Part shown: piece after piece, positions 19,674-34,438 of the stretch
Numbering within the stretch: the stretch's first letter is position 1
Layout of the letters: each line of letters starts with the position of its first letter
Source of the DNA: Castor canadensis
Lineage: Eukaryota > Chordata > Mammalia > Rodentia > Castoridae
Direction: 5' to 3'
Assembly (NCBI RefSeq): GCF_047511655.1
Contig: NC_133389.1
Coordinates: forward strand, 29,859,501-29,923,500
Length of the DNA: 64,000 nt
Position numbers and translations under genes: made by a program
The notes under the pieces: model-generated
Database searches by the model: none
What the model was told of the DNA's origin: nothing
Seen by the model: the letters and a program-made list of their open reading frames with translations, nothing else

Positions 19674-22600
19674 AGTTTACTCCAGTGTCTGGCACATAGT
19701 GAGCACCTGTAACAGTTAGTTATTGTTATCATCAGCACAGGTGACAGTTAGATGACAAAGAATGAAGAGATAAGAAGTACAAAAAGAAGCCCTTTAGATG
19801 AATGACTGTTTCAGGAGAAGCAAGGGGACAGAGACAGAGAGGCAAGGATAAATGACTACAATCAGGAGAGAGCCATCAAAGGCAAGAGAGGGAAGCTCTA
19901 GAAAGTTGAAAGGCTCATGGTTAAACTCAAAAGGGAAATTCGCTATTCTTTGGAACTGACTTTTCCTATTAGTGCACACTTCAGTATCTCTTGTCTTCCA
20001 CCCTTCCCTATGTGTAACTTCTTTGTGGCCAGTTGGTTAAGCAGTGCTGTGTAATTTATCTTGGTTAACTTTGATGGTTCCTCATCAGAATAGCACAGTG
20101 ACCAGTGATGTGGTTTCCAGTGCTCTAGGGGAATGGCTGGGCCACCATGGAGGAAAATATTCCAGTCTCTGGCATAATCAACACCGTGTTCTTCAGATGT
20201 GGGTGTGCTCAGGGACAAGTGCCTTTAGATGTGTGCATGCACAGGTGACTGCAGAACCTGTTCCAGAAGAGCTAGGTGAAAGCAGGGTTCTCCTACCCAG
20301 GGGATTTCCAGGTGCTTCACTTGAATAGAGCCTCAACATGTCTCTGAACCGCCTTCCTAGGTTCTGAGGCTCTAGGCTCAGACCATCTTCCTAGTTGCTG
20401 TTAGCACCCAGCACTTGCAGTGGGTGGGGCGCCTCTTTCTTCCTGGGGATTGACCAGGCGAAGTCTTGAGGCCCCCTGACTAGCTCGTGATAGAGGGCTG
20501 TCTCTCTGGTCCAAATCTTTGGCCAGATCAGAATCTTGTTGTTCTGGGATTTATCAGAGTGGAGTCATTGCTGCATCTGGCTTGCTCAATGACTCTTTTC
20601 TATTCAGTGATACAGATCAGCAGGGGAGCTTGATTTGCTTTTTTAAAAAGAAATTCTTTTTGTGTGGTCTTTGGATTTGAACTCAGGGCTTTACAGTTGC
20701 TGTGTAGGTGCTCTACTGCTTGAGCCTCGTCCCCAGCCCTTTTCTTTTTTTAAATGTGGAGAAAACAAGTTACGAACAGCTTCTCCATACTGACCCATTT
20801 GCTATTTTACACAATGGTTAGGCTGTTGCTCTAATTTTTTATTTAGTTTTTATTTTTATACTTCTGGTTTTCTTTGAGATAGGGTCCGGGATGGCTTGGA
20901 ACTCACTATGTAGCACATTTATTTATTTGTGGTACTGGAGCTTGAACTCAGAGCCTTCACCTTGAGCCACTCCATCAGCCCTATTTTTGTGAAGGGTTTT
21001 TGAGATAGGGTCTCACAAATTATTTGCCCAGCCTGGCTTCAAATGTCCATCCTCCTGATCTCTGCTTCCTAAGTAGCTAGGATTATAGGTGTGAGCCATT
21101 GGCACCCAGCTTACCTCCAACATTTTATTTTATATATTGCTATCTACTTTTCCTAACAATTCTTTAAAAAACATAAGAGGTACAACTATTATCTTCCTGT
21201 TTGGCATGTATGTGTAGTTGCCAGGTTTTTTTGTTTGTTTTTTGTTTTTTTAGTAAAAAATAACATGATGCACATTTTCCTGTAAGGGATTTAAAATTTG
21301 GATTCCTTAGACATCTATTTCTGGAACCACACGATAGAACTTGTCTCTGCCCAGTGTTGCTGTTTCTCCAACATGATCGCCCTCGGCCTTTCCACAGTGT
21401 TAATTTCATACCTTTTCTACTTGAACCTCCACTCCCTCCCACATGATCGCATCTCCACCTCATTAAGTAACCAGACACCAGCCTGAGAAGTCTCCCCTAT
21501 CTCCTGTATAAATAGGATTAAGCTTGGCTGAGAAATAGAAAAGCCCCAACATCAGTGACCTAAACAAGGAAAATGTTTATTTCTCTCACTCACAAGTCCT
21601 TAGCCAGCTCTTCCAGGGATCGCATGGTCACTCATGATGTCAGGACCCAACTTCTGTCTGGCTTCTCCTGTGGCACCCAGTCCAGTGCCTGGCAGGTGAT
21701 AGAGCCACAGTGATACTTGGGGAGCAACTGAAATAGTGTTAATGGCAAGACATTTTAAAGGTTTGATATATAGAACCAAACCATTTCTGGATGGGTAGAC
21801 ATAGTCTGGGTGTTCCCAATAATATCTGAAGAGACTAGTTTCACCATATCACTTGTGATCATTATGTTTTTGTGCCCTTTAATAAGCGAAAACTGGTACT
21901 TTATTCAATTTGCATTTTTATTACCAGGGAGAGCAAACATTTGTTTATTGTTGTATTTCTTTGTTTACAAATGGTTGTGTTTCCTTCCTCATACTTTTCT
22001 TATAAATTTATAAACTATTTAAAAAGATTAAAGACATTCTTTGTCATTTACTTCACTCATTTGCATACATATTCTTATGTATACATATATGTAAAAATAT
22101 GTGTAGATGTGTGGAATTCACAGTGCCTAACATCCTATTTGGGCCTGGGGCAGCGAAGGGCAGTTTGTAGGGCCTTGGGCTTTTGCATTGGACATTCCTG
22201 GGTTTTTTGCTTGTTGGATTGTGTTTTGGTGGCACTGGGGTTTGAATTTAGGGCCTCATGCTTGCTAGGCAGGGATTCTACCACTTGAGCCACTCTGCCA
22301 GGCCTTTTTTTATGTTGGGAATTTTTGAGATAGGGTCTCCTGAACTATTTTCCAGGTCTGGCCTTGAACCATGATCTGCCTGAACTCTGCCTCATTCCTG
22401 GTTTGAATTCCAGCTCTGCTCCTTGCAGGCTGAGGGATGTACCCTTGTTCCAATTATTCAACCTTCTCAAGATGTATCTTCATCTGCAAAATGATGGATT
22501 GGCTAGAACATGTATTTTGAAGACATTTTTTTCAGTCACCTTCATTGTATTGTATGAGATTGCATCTATTACACGTCAAGGTTCAAAAAATCCTCTCTGC

Positions 22601-25600
22601 TCTGATAAATATGTGAAATTTTTGAGCTTTCCTATAGTCCGAGTTACTCAGTGTTTAAGTATGAGTGCTTATGTGTGCTGACATTTTCAGAAGTCAGACA
22701 TCTATGTGGACCTGCAAAGTCAGGGCAAGTCTGATGCCTGCCCTCAGGGGCCTAAGCATTTGTAAAAGGGCAAATTAGTGTGACACTAATAGAAACAGGC
22801 TAATCTCCTTCCCCTCAGGCTAACAGGAGTGTTTAGCCTGGCGAGATTATGAAGTAGGTCTGGCAGGGTGAGCGCAATGGGGTGCTTACCAGTCTGTGCA
22901 GAGTCTAAAGTGCAACGAGCATGCAACAAGATGGGGAGTTGAAATGGCATAGAGCTGGAGATTTGAATAAACTGCTTTGGATAGGGGAACTGAGATGGCA
23001 GTCCTAGCTAAGGCCGTGTCCTCTAGGGAGCAGGATCCCGGTTAACTTTTGGGCTTGGTTTTGCTGAGTGATGGGTGTAAACTGAAATGCCAGAAAGTTG
23101 CCATGATAGTCCTGCCTTATACATGCTTTTTCTTTCTGAGGTTTGAGTTACCTATGACCAACTGCAATCCAAAAATATAAATGGAAGTTTCCAGAAATAA
23201 GCTTTTTTTTTGTTTGTTTTTGTTTTTTTTGACTGCACCCGGACTTGAACTCAGGGTCTCAACATCTAGGCTGACCTACTCTGCCTGCCTTTTATTGTGA
23301 TGGGTTTTTTTTCAGGATAGGATCTCAGGAGTTATTTACCTGGGGATGGCTTCTGACCGCAGTCTTCCTGATCTCTGACTCCTGAGTAGCTAGGATTAAA
23401 GGTGTGAGCTACTGGTGCCTTGCAATTCATCAGTTTTAAATTGCACACCCTTCTGAGTAGTGTGATGAACTCTCAAGCCATCTCACTGTGTCCTGCCTGT
23501 GTCCACTCTATCCACATGGTATACATTGCTCTCCCATTAGTTACTTATGTATTCACTACTCGCCCATCAGTAACTATTTTGATTATCAGATCAACTGTAA
23601 ACATACTTGTGTTTAAGTAACCTTATTTTACTTAACGATGACTCCAAAGCATGGGGTAGCACTGTTGGCAATCAGATGTGATGAAAAGAAGTTATGTTAA
23701 CTAAAAAAGCAAAAGTACAATAAAATACTTTGAGAGAGACCACATTTACATTACTTTTATGACAGTATATTATTATAATTGTCCTATTTTGTTGTTAGTT
23801 ATTTTTGTTAATCTCCTATTGTGCCTAATTTATAAATTGAACTTTTTAATAGGTATGTATGCAGATTTAAAAAACTAGTATATACAGGACTGGGTTCTCC
23901 CTGTGGTTTGGGACATCCACTGAAGGTACCCCTGAGGGGTACATTGTAAGGAGACTATTGAACTATTTAAAGACTAGCCATTGGAAGTGACAGGTTCATA
24001 AGTGGCCATAAATATCTAAAAAGTCTAGAAATGCAGGAGTCTAAATCTCTTTTCTGCCCCAAGTCTTGGTGGCTCCAGCTCTGGGAATCCACTCCAAGGA
24101 TATACTCCTGGTTATCAAATACAGACACTTTTCTCCATCCCGGGAGATTCAGATCCTGCCCTATGAGACTTGAATTAGGGGTGCAAAAACACCTCAGTTC
24201 TGAGGAATAAAGAGCAGCTACATTGGGCCTTTGTCAGCACTTCTGCTGATGGCTGGGTCTGGGTGCTGTGGACCAGGCCTATAGCCTGTCTGTTCCAAGT
24301 CGGGCCTCCTTGTCCACCTGTCTTATGTTAGTATCCAGCTGTTCAAGCAGGATTTCCATCCGATTGGTCGACTTTGACTCTGACCAGCCACAGCCCTGGC
24401 TACTCTCTTGGCTTACTGGCCTCTCCCTTGACTGACACAGACTGGAATCTCTCTTCCCTGCAGTGTAGGAGGGCATCTGTAGACAGAACTTCATGCCCCT
24501 CCCCCTCCCACCCATCCACTGTCCTCAGCTCCAAGTCAAAGGGAAATGATGAGCTACAGATTAAAGGAAACTGCCTGTGAGAGCCTGGCCCCTCTCTGCA
24601 GAAACTAAGGTGAAGGGCACCAAGGCCAAAGGGCTCAGCAAGCTAGAGGCCTATCCTTCTGCTCTGAGAGGGCCAGGAAATGAGTCCTGTGGGCGAGGCT
24701 TCAGATGGAGAAGCTGGAAGCCTGGAAAAGAGCAGGACCCTGGAAAGTCTGAGTGTACAAAGACTGCAGTCATTCAGGAGGCTGAAAGAACAGGATGTGT
24801 GGAGGGCGAAGCCACCAGCCAAGGGCAGCCACAGCCCTCCTGGTCCTGGCTGATGTCACTTGAGGTCTACACACTAGTCTACTTAGTATGTGAATGGTTG
24901 TCCAAGCCACCCAGCTTCCTATCCTGCAATTGAGTTTCCTGGCCTGCAGTGAGGACAGTAAGGTTGACAAGCCCGGCCTAGGACCACAGTGTGCCTCAGT
25001 GATAAAGCGTGTCCTTGTGTGCTACAGAGGAGGCATTGTGGGTAATGATCGTGGGGTATGTCAATGGTGCAGTTAAATTGATCTTAAAAATTGAGCCAAT
25101 GAATGAAAACATGAATAGAATCACTTTTAAAATTTAAGGAATGATTAGAACAAGTGAAATTTAGTTCCCAATCTCTAAAAATTATGATTTTAAAATAAGT
25201 TTAGGAGAGATATTTTAGTAATATGTTAATATTATAAAGATATTGAAATTATAATTTAAAACAAGCACCAAGAAAGATATTTTTATAATGTTAACTGAAA
25301 AAGAAAGTTATTAACCAAATTGTAAAATAAGACATCACTTTCTTTTAAAAAATACGGACAGTGCTGATAGAGTGGCTCAGGTGGTAAGGTGCCTTCCTAG
25401 CAAGCATGAGGCTCTGAGTTCAAACCCCAGTACTGCCAAAAAAAAAAAAAACAAGAACATGGACACAGTCATATGCCATTAGGAAAATATCTGGGAGTTG
25501 CACAGAAAATACTAACCATAGTTTCCTCTTGGATTTTAGGCAACCTGAAAAATGTAATTGCTTTTTTTTAATAAAAAATTAAGAATTTTTCCCCTAAATG

Positions 25601-26728
25601 ATTTTAAAAAATGAACAAGTACATCTGTTTAGTACATACAATAAAAGTGTCAAACCCAGATAGAAGAGAACTAGCCTGCAAGGCAGAGGCCTGGCCACCT
25701 GTCCATGCCAAGGCAAGGCCTTTCCCTTTAAGACATCTGGGATCTCACCTAGCTGGTGATGGGATCCAGTCCACTGACAAGGATCCCTGTTGCCAGACCC
25801 CTCCTCACTGCCCTGGCCTTTAAGCAGAGAGAGCGGCTTCTCTGGAGCCCATTTGTTTTTAATTATTCTTAGTACTATAAAAAAGTAAGAATGTGGGCTG
25901 TGGGTGTGGCTCAAGTGGTAGCATGCCTAAGACCCTGAGTTCAAACCCCAGTATGGCAAAAAAAAAAAAAAAGTAGGAATGTAACATAAATTGGCAAAAC
26001 AACATAGATGTAAATATAATTAAAAAAAAACATAAAAGCCTCTGTCTCTGGGGTAATTTAGTTATAGAGTATCTTTCCAGAAGTGCTTCCATGTATATCT
26101 ACATATTTCTCCAGTGTGAGATTTTTATTTATTTATTTAGAGACGGGGTCTTGCTAGGTAGCCTAGGCTGGCCTGGAATTCTCAATCTTTCTGCTTCAGC
26201 CTTCTGAGGGCTGGGATGATGTGTGTGCACCAAGGCCAGGTCAATGTGAGATTTTGAGGAAGTGTATTTATTATCATGGTAAAGAATGGCAGGTCATAAA
26301 GCCAGCCTTTCCCCCAATCCAGCATTTTGCATATATTTTAAAGTATATAAATGGAAGTATATAAATGGAAGTATGGAAGTTAATTCCGTTTTTTTTTTTT
26401 TTGAGGTTATTGGTGATTTTGACTTTCTTTTTTTTTTTTTTTGCCCATGTGTTCATTGTAGAATAATCAGATAGTCTATAAGTTTAAAAAACCTTTAAGT
26501 GCCCCAAGAAACATAGTGGTGAAGTCGTGCATCTTTATGTGACTGAGTGAGCTACCTTTACAGGGAGGTCCCTGTGATGGGAGGGGTCTCTACTGAGCAG
26601 TAGGAAGGAGGCAGGGCCAGGATGAGGGTGAGGCACTGGACTTGGGTTTAAAATTTTTTTTGCGGGGGGGACAAAAGTCCCCTCAGTAATCACTATAAAT
26701 AATTCTTTAGTGAAATATATGTACACAC

Positions 26729-26766
<38 letters not shown>

Positions 26767-27238
26767 TTGTGATACTGGAGCTGGAAATTAGGGCTTTGCA
26801 CAAGTAAGGAAAGTGCTCTGCCACTGAGCTAATCCCGGGCCCACTATGCAGTATCTTTAAAAGTCAAAGCTGAAGAAAAAGGAAAAACTCACGGTGAACA
26901 AATGTCTGAATTTCTAAGAAAGAGTTCAGGCCTCACTTGCCCCACCAATAAGGATCAGTGGTCTGTGCTGTGAAGAGTGGGCGGTGTGTGCTAGTCCTTT
27001 CCAGAAGCCACCCTGGTGAGGAAGCCCTTGAAGCAAGAAAGATGCAGTGAAGAGATTCACTGGGCCTTCCCTTGGCATAGAAACTTGTCTCATTTCTCCA
27101 TCTTTTTCCTTATCCTGCCTTAAAAGTGATCTAATTCACAAATGAGAATAAAAGTGAATTGGAAAACCATGGGACATGTAATAAAAATTCAGATTACAAC
27201 AGTATTAGGATTATAATTTTCATCCATCAAATAGCAAG

Positions 27239-27277
<39 letters not shown>

Positions 27278-30200
27278 CACATGCCTTACCCTGGGGAAGA
27301 GGAAGGAGCAGTTAGGCAGGCTGGTAAACTTTTGGACTTGTTTTGGCTACATGCTTTATCAGCCTTAAAAATCCTGAGTGCTGGTTTACTAATTATTTTC
27401 CTAGGAATCAAGCCTAAGAGAACATTTCAAATACGGGAAAAACCCAACTTGTCAAAAATGTGTACGTTGCAGTGTTATTTATTCAGGTAGTATGGGGTTT
27501 AGAACTCAGGGCTTTGTGCTTGCTAGGCAGGTACTCTGTTGCTTGAGCCATCCCTCCAACCCTTTTTTTCCCTGGTTATTTTGGAGATAGGGTCTCACTT
27601 TTTGCCTCTGCCTTCCTTGAGAGTGATCTTGCTATTTTAGTTCCCTGCCAATAACTGGGATGACAGGTGCACGCCATCACATCCAGCTTTTTTTCGTTGA
27701 GACAGGGTATTCTGACCTTTTTTTTTTTTTTTTGCCTCAGCTAATCTAGAACCACAATCCTCCCAATCTCAGCTTCCCATGTAGCTAGGATTACAGATGT
27801 AATCCTGCTTGCAGCATTATTTATATTTACAAAATGTCTGGAATAGTCTGGATTAGTTAAGTGCTGATTTTTATCCTATGACACCAACAATCATAGAAAG
27901 AGGACAAAAGAAAGTATCATAAAGAGCCATCTGCCTGGGGTCTCATGCCCAGAGGAAGCTTGTTGTAGGGATTCTTACTCAAAGCCACCCTCCTGAGTGG
28001 TGTAGAAACTATTATTTCCTGCTTCCTGAAACTCCCACCCCAGCACATCTTATGTTTTACATAATAGACACCAAAATTCAAATCTAAACAAAATAACCAC
28101 AATTCATCCCTGACTTTCCACCTACTGCATTCCAGAATTCAGGTTTCCAGAATGTCCCCTTCTGTGTGGCTACATCTCACTAGCTCTGGCAATGCCGGGC
28201 TCCTCTGTGCCCCTACAGGGAACTCTGTATTTCTGCCATGTTACCGATTGCTTGGTGCAGTCCTGGAGGCTTAGTGGTCCAGGCTTTGGCCCTGCTTGGC
28301 TATACTGTTGCTGTTCTACCTTGGACTGTTGGTATAACTTCTCTGAGTCTCTGTGTCTGTGCTGTAACATTTAGATGATAACATCTGTCACAGGTGGGGT
28401 AAAAAGCTGTGGTTTTTATTGGGGATTGTGCTAGATGTGATACCAGATTTTGGGAGCTAATGTGTGGAGCTCCTGGGAGCCAAATAATTAAGGATGTTGA
28501 TAATTGCAGTGAGAGGGAATACATGGAGTGTATGAGTTGCCTATTGCTGCTGTAACAAATCAGCACAAATTTAGTGGCTTAAAACAACACGAATTTATCT
28601 TACAGCTTTTTTTTTTCTCCTTCAATGCTGGGGATTAAATCCAGGGCCTCCTGCATGCTTTTCAGCCCATCCTACAGATCTGGGCATCAGAAATCTCTCT
28701 GGGCTAAAATCAAGGTGTCTGGAGGGCTGTGTTCTTTGGAGAGGACTGGAGGAGAGGATCAAGGGAAGAATCAGTTCCTTGCTTTCCAGATTTTCGAATC
28801 CACCTACATGACATGGCACAGGGGCCTCTTTCATTTTCAAAACCAGCAATCACTTTACTTTGCTTCTCTGGGTCCTAAGGAGCCCCTGTGAGTACATTGG
28901 GTCACTTGGATAATCTAGGATGCCTTCCCCATCCCCAAATCCTTAATTTAACCATGCTTGCAAAAATCCCTTTTGTTGTGTAAAGTAACATATTCACTAA
29001 CTTCAGAGGTTAGCACATCCTTTGGGGGGGGGGGGAGGGTTGTTATCTGCTTGCCACATTGGGTAACTGGATGGAGAATTACTGATGTGAAGGGGCGAAT
29101 TGATCATGGGTGACTTCTCTGAGGAGACGAAAGGCTTGATGAGAGATAAAGTCCATCCAGTTTTATGAATGACTGGGAGGAGAGGAAGGAGACTGGTGAG
29201 GCTGGAAAGAGCCCGGTGTGTGGAGGAACAGACAGGTGTGTGTGTCTTCAGTAGGAAGCAGACCAAGCTGTTGACCATCAGTTTGAGAAAAGCTGATTTG
29301 CTGAAATGGTCAGGTCATTTAGAAAGCTAAAACATGCAGTTACCTCGTTTTCAACAATTTTTAAAAGTTAATAGGTCTTGGGGACTGTTTGGGGAGGGGA
29401 ACCGAAAGGAGGGAGAATGGAGAAAGAGTGTGGTACATGATCATATATATGTGTGAAAATGAAATAATGAACCCACGAAGAACTGTTAAGAAGGTGGGTG
29501 TTAAGAAAGAGTAATAAAGATACAGTGAATTTAATCAAAGTACATTATGTCCATGTGTGTTAATATCACAATGAAACCCCTTTGTACAATTATTTTATGC
29601 TAATAAAAATTTTTTAAATCTCATTTAACAGCCAAAGTTAATAGGTCTTACTATTTAGAGGAACTTTGGGTTTACAGGAACATTTAACAAAAGTACAGAT
29701 TTTTCATATGTCCACATCCTCTTTTGTTACTATCTAGCATTAATTAGCATGCTATCTTTGTTACAATTGCACTAATTTTTTTTTTTCTGTGCTGGGGTCT
29801 GAACTCAGAGCCTACACCTTGAGCCACTCCACCAGCCGTTTTTTTTGTGATGGCTGTTTTCAAGATAGGGTCTCATCAACTATTTGCCTGGGCTGGCTTC
29901 AAAACATGATCCTCCTCATCTCTGCCTCCCGAGTAGCAAGGATTACAGGAGTGAGCCTCCAGTGTCCGGCTACAATTGCACTAATTTAGTATGGTTTGTA
30001 GTTTACATTAGGGATCACTTTTTGTGTTATATGGGTTTTGGCAAAAGAATAATTATGTATCCACCATCATAACATCAAAAGGAATAGTTTTACCTAAAAT
30101 TCACCTGTGCTTCCCCTACTCATCCCTTCCTTGCTCTCCTGAATCTCTGGCAACCACTGACGATTTCACTGTGTCTGTAGCTTTACCTTTTCCAGAAGGT

Positions 30201-32159
30201 CATGTAGCTGAAGTCATACAGTGTGCAGCCTTTTTACACTGATTTCTTTCACTTAGCAATCAATATGGATTTAAGCTGGGTGTCGGTGACTCACGCCTGT
30301 AATCCTAGCTACTTAGGAAGTAGAGATCAGGAGGATCAAGGTTTGAAGCCAGGCCAGGCAAATAGTTCATGAGACCCTATCTTGAAAAAACCCATCACAA
30401 AAACAGGGCTGGTGGAGTGGCTCAAGGTGAAGGCCCTGAGTTCAAGCCCTAGTACCTCAAAAAAAAGATTCCTCTGTATTTTGGTGGCTAGATAGCTCCT
30501 TCCTTCCTCTCTCCCTCCCTGTCTGCCTTCCTTCCTTTCTTCCTTGCAGTACTGAGGTTTGAACTCAGGGTCTCTGCTTTCTAGGTAGGTGCTCTATCAC
30601 TTGAGCCACACCCCCAGCTTTTTTTGGTTTTATTTTTCAGATAGGGTTTTGTGCTTTTTGCCTGTGGCTGGCCTCACACTGCAATCCTCTTACACCTCCC
30701 ACATAGTTGGATTAGAGACATGAACCATGGCTTGTTTGCCGAGATTGGGGGAGAGGGGTCTCACAAACGTTTTGTCTGGGCTGGTTTTGAACTGAAAACT
30801 TTCCTGATCTCCAACTTCCCAGCAGCCTGGATTACAGACATGAACAACTATAACTGACCCTAAACAGTTCATTTCTTCCTATCACTGATAATATTCCGTT
30901 GTATAGGTATGCCACAGTTTATTTATGTATTTACCTATTGAAGAGTATCTTGGTTGCCTCCAAATTTTTGCTGCTATAAACATTCACGTGCCAATTCTTG
31001 TGGACACAAGTTTTCAACTTAATTTAGTTGAGGTGTAGTTTCGACAGATGAAATTTCCTGGTCTAGCTCAGTCATATGTGTTTCACTTTTTCTGTTATTA
31101 GGATGCATTAATAGTTCAAGGGGGATCCATTGTGATAATTCCGTATGTTTCACTTCTAAGATGCCTGAGTACTTTGTGCTCAAACTCATGCAAGATGATG
31201 GTTGGGTAAGACATCAGCGAGTTAGAGGCAGTGGACTCCGGAGAACATGTAATGCAAGAAATACTTCCTATAGCTCTCTAAGACAGGCTTACATCTGAAA
31301 TTTGAATATACAAATTTCCTTCTCATTGCCACGATTGTGGGTCCAGAGTACAGAGAACCCAGGTGCACTTGAACTTGAGCTGGTTGCGGTGAAAATGCAA
31401 TGGTGGAAAAGAGCTAGGGTGGGATGTACCTTGGTGGTAACATGCTTGCTTAGCATTCACGAGGCTCTGGGTTCAGTTCCCAGCACCACAAGAACAACAG
31501 CAAAACCCCAAACTAAATCTAAAGCTTAACTAAGTTGAAGTTAAAACTTTGGAAAAAATTCTCCCGGACAACAAAAACGGTTGTCAATTTTATAAAGCGT
31601 CAGTAGGAGCAAGTAGGAACAAGAGCACACACTTCAGGGGTCGGGGAAGACTGACTTACTGAGACATGGAGAGTGAGTAGTTCCTGGAAGAAAAGGTGGA
31701 TTACTTGACGTTATTTCTCAGAACCAAAGTTAATGAGTCCGATGTGCAAACTTGGAGATTATTGCACTTACTTGAATCTTGCTGGTGAGTAACACTTTTT
31801 TGCATGTACTCATTTTTATTCATATTAAGAATATAAAGCTAGGCGTGGTGGTGCACACCGATAATTCCTGCAGTCAGGAGACTGAAGCTGGAGGACCATG
31901 AGTTTGAGGTTTGCTTGGGCTAATAGCAAGACCCTGTCTCAAAAAAATAGAAAAAAGAGTATCAAGACTTTGGTCAAGCTGTAAGCTAGACCTCCATTTT
32001 TTCATTTGTAAAAGGTGGAAATTAATAATTTTTTTTTTTTTTTAACAGTACTGGGGTTTGAGCTCCGGGCCTCACACTTGCTAGGCCTCATACTTGTAGC
32101 TAGAGTGGCTCTACAACTTGAGCTACTCCACCAGCCCTCTTTTGTGTTGGGTATTTTGT

Positions 32160-32202
<43 letters not shown>

Positions 32203-34407
32203 GGATATTTTTGAAATAGGGTCTCATGAACTATTTATTTGCCTGAGATGACTTTGAACCTCGATCCTCCTGATCTCTGCCTCCTGAGTAGCCAGGATTA
32301 CAGGTGTGAGCCACCCACACCCAGTTTTTCTGATGAATTTTAATTTTTTTAACTTACAAATAATTTTAGGTTTACTAAAAAGTTGTAAAAATTGTACAAA
32401 TTGTGCCCTTTACTTGGATTGCTCAAATGGTAGCATTGTTTTATCTCCTACTCCCCTTCTTTTTATGTAGGCACACTCTTTTTTTTTTTTTTTTTTTGGT
32501 GAGGCTGGGATTGCAACCCAGGATCTTCTGCACACTAGGCAAGCGCTCTACCACTGAACTACACACTACACACCCAGCTCCTATTTTTTTTTTTTGAGGC
32601 AGGGTCTCCTGTCTTAGCCTCCTGAGTAGCTGGAATGATAGGTGCACACTTTTTTTATGAACCACTTAAAAGCAAAGGAGCAGTAAAGTAAGTACTTATC
32701 CATAAACACTTCAATGTGTATTTTCTAAATATAAGAATATTTGCTTATGTAATCACAATGCTATGATTTAGAAAAAAATCAGGAAATAATGCCAATGCAA
32801 TGCTATTAGCTAGTCTATAGACCCTTCTGAAATTTCCCCAACTGTCCTAATACTGTCCTTTATAGCAAAAGAAGAAAGCATTTCCCATTCAGGATCCAGC
32901 GTTGCATTTGCTTGTTGGCTTGCTTTAGTCTCCTTTAATTTGGAACAGTTCCCAAGTCTTTCTGTGTGTCGTTTATGACGGACATTTTTAGCAGACAGGA
33001 CAGTTATTTTGTAGAATGTTCCTTGGCCTGGGTTTGCCTGTTTCCTTATGATTAGATTCAAGCTGTGCATTTCTGGCAGGATCATCACAGAGGTGACACT
33101 GTGCTGTTCTCAGTGTCAGAAGGCATGGGATATGCATTTGTCTGGTGACTGGTGGAGGTAACTTCAATCCTTTGGTTAAGGTGGTTGTGTGAATAACCTG
33201 TTGCTGCTGTAATGAATAATAAAGTGGCTTAAAACAACAGACATTTATTTTCTTATAGTTCTGTAAAATGGCATTCAGTGGACTAGAATCGAAGTGTCAG
33301 CAAGGCCAGCTCCTTCCTGGGGCTTTAGGGCGGAATCCTTTTTTTTTTGCCTATTCTAGAGTCTAGAGGCTGCCTGTTTTCCTTGGCTAATAGCCCCTTC
33401 CTCCATCTTCAGGGCAGCAGAGTAACAACTTCAAATCTGTCTCTCTGATGTTAGTACCTATCCTTACATCTCTTCCTCTGATTCTCCTGCCTCCTTCTTG
33501 TAAGGATCCTTGTGATTACATTGCAGCCACCTAAATAATCCAAGATCAACTCCCCATCTCAAGCTCTTAATCACATCTGCAAAGTCCTTTTTCCCATGTA
33601 TGGAAACACAGTCACAGGCTCTGAATCAGGATGGGGGCATCTTTAGGGACCACTATTCAGCCTAGATTCCTCCATTGTAAAAGGACTGAATTTCCCTTTG
33701 TAATTAATCAGTATCTTGAGGGGAGACACTTTTCAACCATGTAAATATCATTTTTCTCACCCAAATTCTACATCCATTATTTTCAGCAGTCATTGATGAT
33801 TTTTGCCTGAGTCAGTTATTACTCAGAGGGTTGTCAAGTAATGGTCAGAAGTTTTTACAGCTATGTTGCAGGATACGTGACATGTAATAATCAACACATG
33901 TTTTAAGCATACAGTTTGATAGATTTTCACATGTATATACATTCATGAAGCCGCTTCAGAATAATAAACGTATCCATCTTCCTCAGTATTTCCTCATGAC
34001 CCTCTGAAATCTCTTCTACTCCATCATCCTCCCAGCACCTGATCTGCTCTGTCACTATAGATTGGTTGATTTCCTAGAGTTTGTATAATTAGAACACAGG
34101 AAGTACTTTTTTTTTTTTTAACTTGGCTTCTTTTACTTGTCCTCATTTTGAGATTCATCCATGTGTGTTATGTGTATTAACAGTTTTTATTTCTGAGTGC
34201 TAGTCCATTTTATGACCATAACACAGCTTCTTTATCCATTGACCTATTGATGGATTTTTTTTTCCAGTTTTGGGTGATTGCAAATAAAGTTCTTATGAAC
34301 ATTCATGTGTAAGTTTTTGTGTAGTGATTTTAAAATTGCATGTGCATGATAAAGATAGCATTCTACTCTAAGTAAGCGCTTTCTTTTCTGTCTCTCTCCC
34401 TCTGTCT

Positions 34408-34438
<31 letters not shown>

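Larger units (their letters stand above)
19395..19745 (+). mobile_element. MIR split by a dID insertion
   Basis: MIR text at 19400-19535 (TAGCTGGGTGACATTGTGCA, CATTCATAAAATTGGGAATA) resumes at 19672 with AGTGTCTGGCACATAGTGAG after the SINE and its GA tail. Confidence 0.6.
29634..31045 (-). mobile_element. Ancient L1M-type element (antisense), with nested younger insertions
   Basis: Pieces at 29634-29778, 29971-30273 and 30860-31045 read continuously as an old L1 3' region in antisense (CTCTGGCAACCACTGACGAT, CTTTTCCAGAAGGTCATGTA, CCACAGTTTATTTATGTATT). Reading frames are destroyed. Confidence 0.7.
32330..34325 (-). mobile_element. Ancient L1M-type element (antisense), split by an MLT1 LTR
   Basis: Old-L1-like text at 32330-33185 (TTTAATTTGGAACAGTTCCC, GTTATTTTGTAGAATGTTCC) resumes at 33667 (TTGTAATTAATCAGTATCTT) and continues to about 34325 (ATCCATTGACCTATTGATGG). 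No open frame. The subfamily was assigned from memory only. Confidence 0.6.

Noticed and set aside
24279-24933. Open frames in a GC-richer block as a hidden PSTPIP2 alternative exon
   Set aside because: No plausible paired splice sites in phase with exon 1 or 2, and no resemblance to known isoforms.
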